In this document: positions 36,801-47,310 of the stretch, one piece after another | Layout of the letters: every line of letters begins with the position of its first letter | Numbering within the stretch: the stretch's first letter is position 1 | NCBI GenBank assembly: GCA_026929865.2 | Contig: CM049407.1 | Coordinates: forward strand, 21,224,501 to 21,288,500 | Origin: Hyperoplus lanceolatus | Taxonomy: Eukaryota > Chordata > Actinopteri > Uranoscopiformes > Ammodytidae | DNA: 64,000 bases | Reading direction: 5' to 3' | Translations under genes and position numbers: made by a program | The notes under the pieces: model-generated | What the model was told of the DNA's origin: nothing | The model's database searches: none | The model's input: the letters and a program-made list of their open reading frames with translations, nothing else

Positions 36801-39800
36801 CTCCATCACGACCCCAGCCTGGCCTATCTGGAGCAGTACCAGCTGGGCTTCCAACAGTTCAGCGTGCTCTTCTCCCTGCTGGAGCCCTGGGCTTTCTGCA
36901 CCAACAAGGGCACCCTGTCCCTCTGGATATTCCGCCTGATAGACGAGAACCAGGACGGCCTCATCAACTTTAAAGAGTTCTGCTCTGCCCTCGGTAGGTT
37001 CAACTCCTGCTCTATTCCAATACAATGGAGATGTTAACCTTGGCATCAACTGCTGCTGTAATTTTAAAATGGCTTCTCCCGCAGATACTCTGTACAGTGG
37101 ATCTTTCACAAATAAGCTGAAATTCCTCTTCAAGCTGCACCTGCCACCAGGTGAGTGATGAACAATGGATTTAGCCGAAATCAGAAAAAAAGTCTACATT
37201 TCTTTTAAATGATTAACAACTCTCACTCCAACCATTGTGTTGTCGCCATCACATCTGTCTGTCTCTCTTAAACTACAAAATAGATTATTGTAAGTGTTTC
37301 CTCAAACTCAACCTCTGACCCATTTCTCTCACAACTTATCTACAGTGATGATAAATTCCAGGTTTAAAGTTCAAGTGAAGCCAATGTCTGCAATGCAAAT
37401 GTCTTCAGACGGGATTGTTTATGCTTTCCAAGTTCTACCTACTGCCTTCAAGTGATAGCAATAACCCTCCGGCAACAGACATACTGAAGCAGTCTAATGA
37501 TAAACATAAGGTCAGAAGGATTTATATCAGTCTTTTGGTTACACGGCTTTGAAATGTGTGAGTTGTCATTTCAATAATCCAGTCCATAACTCTGCATTTG
37601 TTAAGGGAGCACATTGCCTGGGGGAAGAAACTGTCCATGAATATGTGGCTGTTTTCTGCCTGATGTGGCAGCGGGAGCTTGAAAGCAGGGTTAAGAATAG
37701 TCCATGTTGGGTAAAAGGACTTTGCCATGGCAACGACGGGTGTGAGGAGCTATAAGGGCATTTTTCAGTGGGCTAAGATGAGATGAAAACCTGCTCAAAT
37801 AACAACTGACAGCTAAGCAGCAGCAGGGTACTGACTCACTGCTGGTGATGCGCCAGGCCAGTGAACACCAAGAAGCAAAGCTCCTTTTATGTCTCGTATG
37901 GAGAGGGCATATTGCTTCAGCACCAAGGACAGGTCGCATTCTAAAAGGCACAGCTCATTTCCATTGCTATAATTACTGAACCATCACAGACCTCACCTGT
38001 TACATCACTCTACATGTCTGAGTGCAGGAGGGCGTGAGAGGTCCAGACACTGTCTGATAAGTAGGATATGTCATGTGTGTCAGCAATTCTGGAGAATGCT
38101 TGTTCTCAAGGAGATATGCACTGATTTTGAAGTGGACATTTTTTGGTTGCCTCATGTGTATGAGACACATAGGTCTTTTGGACCAAATCAACCCATTTGA
38201 TGTCATAAGACGAACAACTACACATACAGTGTTTTGTATATTCTCTTTTTGACATCTTAACACAATGCAATGTGGGTCATTGCCCTTCAGCAAAGTCCGC
38301 AGAGGTGTGGACTAGCAGAAAGTGTGCTGAGAGGGCAATAAAACCTTATTGACGTCAACTCAAGCACTTGGTGATTTCTCAGTGGGACGGCCCAGAGCAC
38401 TCGTAGACTGGGCAGGAGACCACATCAAAGTCTGACATTGGATATGGGCCAAACGCTCCATTGATCAGGCAAATTAAATCATGTGCTATATGGAGGCAAG
38501 AGTCGTCAGGTTTTTCATTCCTAAACACACAGTGCAACAGCTGCATTCACTTATCTGCTTCACTTGGAGACCAGGGAGTACACAATGACATCATCTGTGT
38601 CGTGATTGGTTGTAGGGCACAACAAAATAACTTGTTGTACCATTAATTAACTTACAGCTTCCCTAAAAGCTGCAATATTCCGCATAACCCAAAGTATCAC
38701 TATGACATTTTGGATGCTTTCACAGCAGATCATTAGTAGAAGGAGACATGGTTGGCAAAAGGGAAAGGTCAGAGTTTGACAGAGATCCTCTGGAATGTGT
38801 CTAATGTTCAATAAATCTGCCAAGTAGATTTGAGATAATTGGGGAAAGGGCACCATAGTCATTAAGGTTCATTCTGTTTGATATCCTAAATTTAGGCGAC
38901 AGATGTAATTGCAAAGACACAACGAACAGCCAGCCGACATGGCAATCCTATGGCTGAGCCTTTAATGCAGCACAACGCTATTAGGCAAATATAATGGCAC
39001 TGCTGGCTCGTGAGGGTAATTGTTTATTCCAGCAGTGCAAACTGACACGCATGCATGCACACATACACAAAGTCATTGGTGGGGGTTGTGGCACGCCTCA
39101 TATATACACTGTAAAGTATGAAATAGTACACAGAAGTATTTTACATGTATTTATTTTCAAAACAATCGATGGCACAGAAGGATGCTGGAGTTGATTTAGC
39201 TTTTTTTGTTAAATGTTTCCTTATTCATATTTAATAATACCAATGAGTTACCATTTTATTAAGTCCCTAATACAAACAAATTACTAGAAACACATTTAAA
39301 TATAATCCTGTCCAATACCACCACCACTAACTACTGTAATCTTCAACTTCACATTGTAAGCTTCACAAAGATACAATCTACTGCAGGATTGTGAGATGGG
39401 ATTGCATTGGCCACAATTTTTAATAAACTGATGATAACTCTGTGTAAATGGACATATATGTTTCTTTTTTTAATCAAATTTCATCTACATTGCTTATGTG
39501 GATCCTCTGTCTCTTCATCTTTTCCACTCCGTGCACTCATAGTCCGTATCTTTTAGCTTTCACAGGTAGTCCTTTGCACTTAAAGGAACAAAGAATCCAG
39601 CACTTTATTCCAGTGACTGAAGACTCTTCTCACTTGAGTAGACTCACTGGTTAGCCTCTTTACTCTTTCCTTTTCCTTAAGAACTCAGATGACACTTTTA
39701 TCCTTTCTGTCATAATTCTGTCCTGATTTTCTTGAATGCATTGATTGTTCTCGAGGCACCTCTCCATACAGTTGGTTCACCTCCTGCTTTTATATTTCAG

Positions 39801-40852
39801 CGTTTGATCTCCCTGAAGATGGTGTGATAAGGAAAAGTCCTGAAAGAGGTAGTATTTCACCCGAATGTATCAAAAAGAAAACCTCTGTTGTAATGGCAAA
39901 ACATTGGTTAATGTCTTTTTGTGTGTAATTAACAGGTAGAGGAAAAGTGGACCTGCAGGCCTACCTGAAACAATGGCAAAATGAAATACTTAAGAAAGAG
40001 GAAACCATCAAGGACCTACCCAGAATTAATCAAGTAATTCAATCTATGTTGCCTTATTAAAGATGGCGTCAGCGATACTGGAGAATGCTAGTTATCAAAA
40101 TCAGTGAATATTTCCTCACGATCCGCTACCTGTCCGTACTTTGTGTGCAGAGAAAAAAAAAACTGTGTTAATACACAGCCTAGGCTCTGAAAACTGGTAT
40201 GTAAACAAAGGGGGCCCGCCGTAGCTCGCAACATACTAGTTTACAGAGCTTAGGCTGTGTATCAACACTTGATTTTCTATAAACACACAGTACGGATTTT
40301 CTTCCTGGAATGGAAAAAATAAATGTCTAATGTGAAGTATAACAGTAAACTGCTTTTTATGTTCTATTGCAGAGTCAATTCATCCAGTTCTCCAAGACCC
40401 TGTACAACATATTTCACGGCGATCCAGAGGAGGAGTCTCTGTACCGAGCGGTGGCCCACGTGACCAGCCTTCTCCTGAGGATGGAAGAGGTCGGTCGGAG
40501 GCTGCAGGAGCCTAGCAGCCCGCCCGAGTCCTCAAAGCTCGCAAACAACAACACTGTTGCTGCTGCTTCTGCTGTTGCTGCTGTTAGTGTTGTTGTTTCT
40601 GCTGAGGATGAGGAGTCTCCCACCACTGAAGAAGCCTCCACCACCCCGGAGAGCACCGACACATCAGGCTCCCACAGCAGCCAGGACGCGGGGCCCGACC
40701 TCTCCGAGATAGACTGGTCCTTTTCCTTCGAGCAGGTCCTGGCTTCCCTGCTAAACGAGCCGCTCATAGTCAGATTCTTTGAAAGGCCTGTCGATGTCCA
40801 GGCTAAACTGCGACACTGTAAAGTGGCCCAGCTGAAGCTCAAAGGCAAATAA
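27968..40852 (+). CDS. tbc1d8b: TBC1D8B, GRAM- and TBC-domain Rab GTPase-activating protein
   Basis: This protein stimulates GTP hydrolysis by Rab GTPases in vesicle trafficking; human mutations cause nephrotic syndrome. Exons: 27968-28094, 30111-30221, 30386-30504, 30893-31118, 31360-31600, 32964-33171, 33302-33469, 33587-33748, 33946-34096, 34311-34525, 35018-35135, 35820-36105, 36206-36335, 36422-36520, 36603-36671, 36753-36993, 37085-37150, 39801-39848, 39936-40033, 40373-40852. They sum to 3363 bases, 1120 residues plus stop, like the human protein. GRAM domains lie at about residues 145-215 and 285-355, TBC at about 490-680 with the arginine finger in IERDLHR and glutamine finger in IGYCQ, and an EF-hand-like loop ([13 protein letters not shown]) near 865. 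The start [18 protein letters not shown] matches the family. The linker around exons 17-19 is shorter than in human and exon 20 has an Ala/Ser/Thr/Glu-rich insertion. Exons 10-13 are very conserved. Identity is secure. Confidence 0.97.
30753..30814. repeat. CA microsatellite upstream of TBC1D8B exon 4
   Basis: About 30 CA units in intron 3, ending about 80 bases before the exon starting at 30893, close to where the branch point is expected. Confidence 0.95.
31790..32900 (+). repeat. L2-like LINE 3' tail split by a later insertion
   Basis: The sequence before 31870 (GTGAAGCCCACTGAGG ... TTGTGATATTGGGCTATA) and after 32871 (AATAAAA..CTGATTTGAATTG) form the two halves of a common fish L2-type tail ending in a TGAATTGA-like run. 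The pogo-like element interrupts it exactly at a TA. Confidence 0.55.
31870..32869. mobile_element. Pogo/Tc1-like nonautonomous transposon in TBC1D8B intron 5
   Basis: Ends are GGGGAGAACGGGG at the left and CCCCCGTTCTCCCC at the right, flanked by TA on both sides (31868-31869, 32870-32871), the target of the Tc1/mariner/pogo superfamily. The exactly 1.0 kb unit has no transposase frame. Motifs of the type GTGGCTCACTTT(A/C)CCCC recur inside it (about 32056, 32480, 32502, 32829). Confidence 0.8.
35179..35721. mobile_element. MITE in TBC1D8B intron 11
   Basis: Inverted ends CTACATTTACATGCAC and GTGCATGCAAATGTAG bound 543 bases with no coding capacity. Internal copies of ATTCCGATTAAGGT-like sequence occur at about 35200, 35538 and 35618. 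I could not read a clear target duplication, so the superfamily is left open. Confidence 0.65.
40134..40295. repeat. Long hairpin in TBC1D8B intron 19
   Basis: CCGTACTTTGTGTG...ACACAGCCTAGGCTCTG...ACTGGTATGT (from 40134) pairs with ACATACTAGT...CAGAGCTTAGGCTGTGT...CACACAGTACGG (to 40295). The arms are about 65 bases, imperfect, with a GC-rich loop of about 30 bases. It could be a foldback MITE. Confidence 0.8.
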
Positions 40853-43800
40853 GTGAAAAGGATGCATAAGTGAATTGAATACTTTGATTCTGATTCAAAC
40901 CCAGAAGTCACCATGAATTTCCTTCATCGCCACCTGGATAGGGAAGTGGTTTTATTTTTTGGAAAGATCATAAGATGTTCTGTTCAAATGGAGGAGACAT
41001 CAGATTTTAAAACGTGGGGAGCTATTTGAGTTTGTTTTGGGCTCGGAAGTTTAGGCAGATGATGATCAGTGACCATGGCACAACATCTTTAAGACACCAT
41101 AAGCACTGTTGTAACTAACAGTCAAGCGACCATCACCTTCAGTGCATTTTCATGTTAAGCCTCGTCGTTGGCCTACTTGCAGGCTGTCAATCCTCAAATC
41201 CCGATTATGCATTTTCAATTTCAGTAATGAAGTTAATTCTGTCATGTAGCCTCAGATTATTTGCATTTTTAAGTTTAGTTAAAATATTTTGTATTGTATT
41301 GTAGGAGGAACATTCACTACTGTTTCCTGTATTCAGAGTTTGTCCTTCTCTCTGTGAATTCACACTGAGTCTATGATGTCATAGCTCCATAACAAAACGG
41401 CTTGGACAGGGTGAGTCTGCAGGAACATTATTCTACTGGATATTTTGATATATTCTTCTCTGTCAGATTACTATAGTCTGTGCTTTCGTGGAACAAAGTG
41501 TAAATGCTGATGTGTCTCTTGACTTCAGTGTCTCCTGTTATTGGGCAACATTAGTGTGATTCTGTAAACGTCAGCTTATTGTGACCTTTTTAGTTGATAC
41601 AGACGCATAATAAACTTTAGTGTAGTGATTAAGGACAAGTTGTCCCTCAAAGTCATATGTTGATTTCAGAGATAATTCGACTGAGGTAATTGTGGTATTA
41701 TACATTTTGCACTAATAAACAAGAGAGGATGCCGCACTGGCAAAGCACACATCTAGTATAGTTCCTCCAACAGCAGCACACGCAGAATATATTATAGCAT
41801 GACTTCAAGAACGTCCTAGTAGAAGGTATGGTCTTTAAAGTTAAATTAGTTTGAAATCCACAGTGCTGCTGTAAGTAAATCTCCTTGTGTCCGCTTCTGA
41901 AAATAACCTGTGTGTGATCTTAACAGTCCGATTTGGTTGATGTGCTTTCTCTCGTTCGTCCCACTGTATATGTAGGATGTTATGCTCTCGTGTTAAGTGC
42001 AGCATTTTTTTTTACATAGAGGTGTGTTCAATAGTCATTTATGATTATTGTATTTATGAGGCTTGTATTGAAAATGTAAGATATGAGCTAGTGGACTGTT
42101 GTGGACACAACTAAACCTTTTGAAGGACATTTTTGTTTTATCAAATCTCAGGGTGCAATTTGTGTACAATAAAAGGGAGAAAAGGGATATTTTTTCGACC
42201 CTGGACATACACTATATAGTATAAGAGTGAAGTACATAGCTTACAAAATGTCTGTAACATTAGAATATAGAGCATGCGTAGCATAGTTACAGGATTTGCC
42301 ATATTATGCTAGCCTTCATGAACAGCCACTATTACTGCTCGCTACAGAAAGCCAGGTTTGACTGGCACTTGTTCATGCCTTTTCTTTTGCATCCATGCAT
42401 TTCTTTTCTCTTCTCATCTTTGCTTTTGCTTCTATCTGAAGTGGATCATTTGCACAGTTATTTGAGATTCACAAGTTGTAGATGTGCCTGTATCTCGGCC
42501 AGATCTCAGCGGTTTCAGATTTTAAAAGGTCTTAACCGCTTCAGCTGTGGCCTGTCATCTATAGGGGCCAAATATACACATTTATAGAGCTTTATCTCAG
42601 CGTTTGCAGGGAAACTGTCTTTTGTCTTTTAAAAGCTCCTAATGTGCAAGTGCAATTCTGTTTTTTATTTTTATTATTTTGCAAGGAATGTTTTGTTATT
42701 ATCATAATTAAGTACTTTTTTCACTTTTAGGACCAAACTGAAATGTATTTCAACGTGTAATTTATTGGGTTAGATTGTTGAAAGGAATTGTACATTCCCA
42801 TTGGAAGTAAGCATTATGCAAAAATCTTTACTAATTGAAACTGAAAAGACAAATCCATCACTGTTAACATGACTAATGCTTTGATATTGTAAATCCAAAG
42901 GTAGATGGGCGACTTCAGTTCAGTAACTAAAGCCGCAATGAATGTGCTGAGTATCAAGCTGATCATATTTCATCCTTTCATAACGGCAACATCTGAGGTC
43001 TGACTATTTCAATATGACTGGCTCATGTTGCATTTGTAACCTCTCCCAACTTTAAACATTATTACAAAATGCAAATTACAACTTCTTATTAAAGCATATT
43101 ATTGTATTTTTTTTATTTATGAGAGGTCCTGGGTCAGTTAACTGAATTTTGTTTACAATACCTTGAAAAATTACAAATTTGCTTTAAAGAATTAATTTGT
43201 TGGTATTTTTTCAAGGAAATATAGAGCATTGGTAAAGACTAAAAAAAACTATTGCTTTAGGCATAGCTTTTGGAAAATGACATCTAAGATAATATAAGAT
43301 ATTACGATTTTTTTTAAGTTGTTGCACAAAATAGCTTGTGGTTTCCTCGTGATGAGGAAATATATTTCAAAGAGAAGACTCAGTAGGAACAGAAGAAGGA
43401 AAAATCAGACGGTTGGAACGCTATCCATGCTGGCACCTGCTTGTCAGTTTTGGCATTAAGCATCAGAGAGTATTTACAGCAGGAATGGGTAATGCTCCTG
43501 CATAAGTATATGGTTAAGTCATAATGTGTACAAATGTATTCTAGAGCTTTTATGGTCTTTTAAGCACAGCATTTCTGTTTACCTGCTTGATTATAATTCA
43601 TTTTTTATGTCCATGCAAAGGTATCAGAATAAAGAGTGATCATTCTGACGAATAAGGTTCGAGTCATTCTGAGTTTCACCTGAAGCACCTTAAAGCAACA
43701 CACACCAAGAGTCCCTGTATGGGTTATCTGTCAGTAAGTCATGTTGATATGTCTTAATCGATTGGAACAGCTTATCAAATAGGGACATTTCTGAAGGATT

Positions 43801-44657
43801 GTTTTGTACAATAAATATAGTCTGAATGGATAGACAAACTGTCATTGTAACATTTCTTGGTTGAAAAAGTCACACATTTATTCAAAAATATGTCACAACT
43901 AAGAAGAAAGATGGGTCTTTCTACAATGAGGGGACTGCTAGCCATTTCCTACTTTGTCCATAGTTGAAGTGTGTAGAATATATTTGTTTGTGTATGGATA
44001 CAAATATAATTTAAGCATTAAACAGTTACTATCCATTTACAGAAATTTACCTTTAATACGAAATCAGACACTTCCATATTCATGCTGTAATATTATGTTC
44101 AGCACTACATAATCCGAGAATGGCTGTGCTTGATCTCAAGATAAAATGTAAAATTTTAAGTAATAAGAGGAATCAATCTATATAGTTTATAGTTTTTTTC
44201 ATTATCATATCAGAAAAATTGTTTGTTTTCTCCAGACCCCAAAATAATTAACCAATTATGATGGAATTAAAAACTAACTGCATGCAGGGCCTTTCTCATG
44301 AACTTTAAAACTGCAATTACTGATTTAATTTGGTGGTGCGACAGAAAAAAGTTTAACACACCGTTGCTGAATCCTTCCCTTATAAACTGATGACAGATTG
44401 GTCTAAACGAAACTGGAAAAGTTGGCCAGTCAGCTTAAAATCACTACAAAGAGCATAGGGAGAGCTGCAGATTCAAGGGATGATTGCCTGTTGGCTCATG
44501 ACAATAATTGTAGTAATCCTCACATTGTCAATTGATACAGTTGTGTTTTTTAAAGGTGAACAAAGTAGCTATGACTCAAATAAATGTTTATCATATCTGT
44601 CATAGTTGTTGTAAGAGAGGCTCCAGACTTCACCAACAGGTCTGGAAATTCCTGTGT
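40853..44657 (+). other. TBC1D8B 3' UTR and flank
   Basis: No coding similarity. Canonical AATAAA signals lie at 41609 and 42168, with further ones near 43630 and 43810, so several 3' ends are possible. The rest is AT-rich single-copy-looking DNA. Confidence 0.5.
41609..41614 (+). terminator. TBC1D8B polyadenylation signal candidate
   Basis: AATAAA about 760 bases after the stop codon. Another at 42168 is followed by GT/T-rich sequence. Confidence 0.4.
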
Positions 44658-44665
44658 CCCCTCTC

Positions 44666-45443
44666 CAGGGCCGACGGGCTGCGGGGGAAAGTGCGACAGT
44701 TTTGGGGAGGGGCCCAAGGCAGAGGGGGGCCCATCAAAAAACTTTTTTTTTTTTTTTTTTTTTTAACAAGTTAGATGTGGGGCCCCGATCTTCAAAGGCC
44801 CTGAACAATGCCATTCCAAAAAATAAATAATTGACTGGCTTTTTTCTCCCCTGAACCTTGCAAGGAGATCAGGGGCCTGCGCATGACTAAGGCATGTGTG
44901 CGGGAGAATAAGCAGGAGCAAGCCGACAATGAATTGAACTGGTGGCGAAAATCAACGCAGCAATGTTTCTATGGGGATATTTAGCTGTACAGAAATAAGT
45001 GCTGGCAAAGCTAGAACAGTTTAAGACTCCACATCACTGTGGCAACACAACCTATCTATCAGCTCAGACAGCGCAGAGAAAGGTCTGATGAATGCATGAG
45101 AGTGATGGCCATGCACTACTGTAAGGTCAGTGTGTGTTGTATTTTCGTATTCAAATAAACAGTTGTTTATTTTTATAGTGCGCATTGGCATCTTTGAGCA
45201 AAATACCCCCAACATTTTTGCCGCGGCGCGCTGCGCAGCGCCTCCTGTGACACTGGCCAGTGACCACCTTCATTAAGACATTTTCTGGGAGAAACACTGC
45301 TAAAAGTAATGATTTGGTCATTCATCAAATTAAATATTGTGGAGTTGTCTGGCTCAGACAGCCGTGTGTATTGTAAGACCGCCTTTCAGGGGGCCCATCA
45401 GGACTTTTTGTATAGGGGCCCAGAATTTGGTGCTACGCCCCTG
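44666..45443. mobile_element. hAT-like nonautonomous element
   Basis: The left end starts CAGGGCCG and the right end finishes CGCCCCTG. Eight-base flanks CCCCTCTC (44658-44665) and TCCCTCTC (45444-45451) differ at one base, as expected for an aged hAT duplication. GGGGGCCCATCA occurs near both ends (about 44726 and 45389). A 20-base-plus T run sits at about 44741. Confidence 0.6.
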
Positions 45444-45469
45444 TCCCTCTCAACAGCTGACAATACAGA

Positions 45470-45985
45470 TCTAAGCTGCATCCCAATCCAGAGACCGCGT
45501 CCTTCCTACGCGGTCTATGAAGGCTATAGCCTGTGAAGGCCGATTCGATGGCCGATCGAGCGTTTACAGGTCTCCGTTTACGAGCATTTCTGGTTTGCGT
45601 GACGACTCGCCGCTCCTGTGCTGCCAAGCAACCCTGATTGCTGCCAACGGAAACAGCCTTGTCAACGGAGGAAAAAACAAAAAGAAGTTGCCTACCAGAC
45701 GAAAAGAAATAAAAGTACAAGAAAAAAAGAAAGCAAAATAAAAGTTAAGAAGATGGAGCAACACGTTGCTGTTTTGCCATCTCTGAAAAAAACGCAATGA
45801 ATCTTGGGATATGTTGGGCCACGAAGGATCCATCTGTTGCAGCCTTCAAAACCGTGAAACGAAGGCTGCATTTCTCGGCCGCATATGAAGGAGCCTTGCT
45901 AATGGAACAAGCCTTTGCGCGCCGCTATGACGCAATCGGTCTTTAAATGCAGCCTTAGGCTGCAACCCCTGGATTGAGATTCAGT
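45470..45985. repeat. Palindrome-rich repeat, probable MITE
   Basis: GC-rich island in AT-rich DNA with stacked small palindromes, such as GACCGCGT-CCTTCCT-ACGCGGTC near 45491, and repeated AAGGCTGCA/TGCAGCCTT strings. Terminal strings resemble each other (CTGCATCCCAATCCAG at the left, CTGCAACCCCTGGATTG at the right). No protein was recognised. Confidence 0.45.
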
Positions 45986-46189
45986 GCTAGAGTCCTTGGC
46001 ATGTGTAGGCACACTTTTTACTCTAGTGAGAAGTGCTCATCACCTAAACATATTTCAATAGTCATTCCTACATTAAATTGAAGCTTAAGGTGTTGGCTTG
46101 AAATGTGAACCCCTCACCTTTTCTAACTTATTGTAATAAAGAAGAAATTTTCCATCAAAGACACTCTAACTGTGTGTATTTGACTGTGT

Positions 46190-47310
46190 GTCTAATTGTG
46201 ACAACCAACCCCATCAAGGGGTTGATTGTCACACACTAAGGGGTTGTTTGTCACAATAAAAAGAAGGCAAGAAAGCAGAACTAAATTTGAAAGTTTAATT
46301 TCATTGTCTAGTTGAAAAATAGGCCTACATAACTTTATGCATCTTAACAAAAAATGAGCAAGGAATAAACAAAAAGGAAATCCATATTAAGACCAACCTA
46401 CTGTATGTAACAACATAAAGAACAAAACAAATAGGTCTAACAATAATAGCCTACTCAACTAGGATACATACATTCACTATCTGAGTTACAGTGATGATGG
46501 CAAATGTAGGGTCTGCTCACTAACTAAGCAGAGATTGTGTGCCCACTGGTTGCACATACAACACTTCTCCCATACCTCCCCTGAACGGGTGCTGGAGAAC
46601 GTTTCCATACAAACCAAACACAAACTACCCTCTTCATCTGATGAAGATTTCTCCTCCTGTCTCTTTCTCTTCTGTTTCTTCTTCCCCAGCTGGAGTGGAG
46701 TGCACTGGGGTGCAGTAGCCTTGGCAACTGGTCTAGTTTGGGATGCACTGGGTCGTTTTGATTTTGTTGCCGTTTTTCTCTTTTTCATGCTAGCGGCCTT
46801 TCCTGCTCTATTCTCTCCTTCTCTGGGGTGTCAGTGAGGATACAGCTTGACATTTTAATTTGTTATTGGGTTCCTTTCCTGGCTGCACCCTTTGGATAAA
46901 TAATATGACAACCAGCCCCCCAAAACATGTGACGACCAACCCCAACTGGAATTTCTTGCTAGCATCAAGGCCGACAACCATCTGACAACTAATTAGCTTG
47001 CTAAAAACAATCTAAACTATAGCTTACCCTTCACACTGTTTTAGGGTAACAAGTGTTTTGTTATAAACCCATTGTGTAAAAGCCTAGAAGAAAAATACTG
47101 AGGCGCTAAATATTTTCAATTTGACATGAAAAACACTAACAATCCTCTCACCTCAAATTCAGCAGTCTAACTCCAAGGAAGACTATGTAGGTGACCTCTG
47201 ATCCCAGTTGTGGATATTTACATACCAAAATTTAACAGACAGCACCTTCTGGTTCCGAGATACAACGATTGTGACAACCTACCTATGTGACATATTACCC
47301 CGTTCTCCCC
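46190..47310 (-). mobile_element. Pogo-like transposon remnant with zinc-finger transposase tail
   Basis: The right end is TTACCCCGTTCTCCCC followed by TA at 47311, the same end as the intron 5 element. The minus frame 46788-46486 encodes a basic, serine-rich 100-residue tail with CLVCMETFSS..EVWEKCCMCNQWAHNLC, a Cys/His cluster seen at the C-terminus of some DDE transposases. Frame breaks occur upstream of it. Repeated GTGACAACCAACCCC-type strings flank the body. The left end is not clear. Confidence 0.6.

Noticed and set aside
45517-45741. Arg/Lys-rich short frames on both strands
   Set aside because: They fall in the palindrome-rich repeat and a low-complexity A-rich run; no conserved motif.
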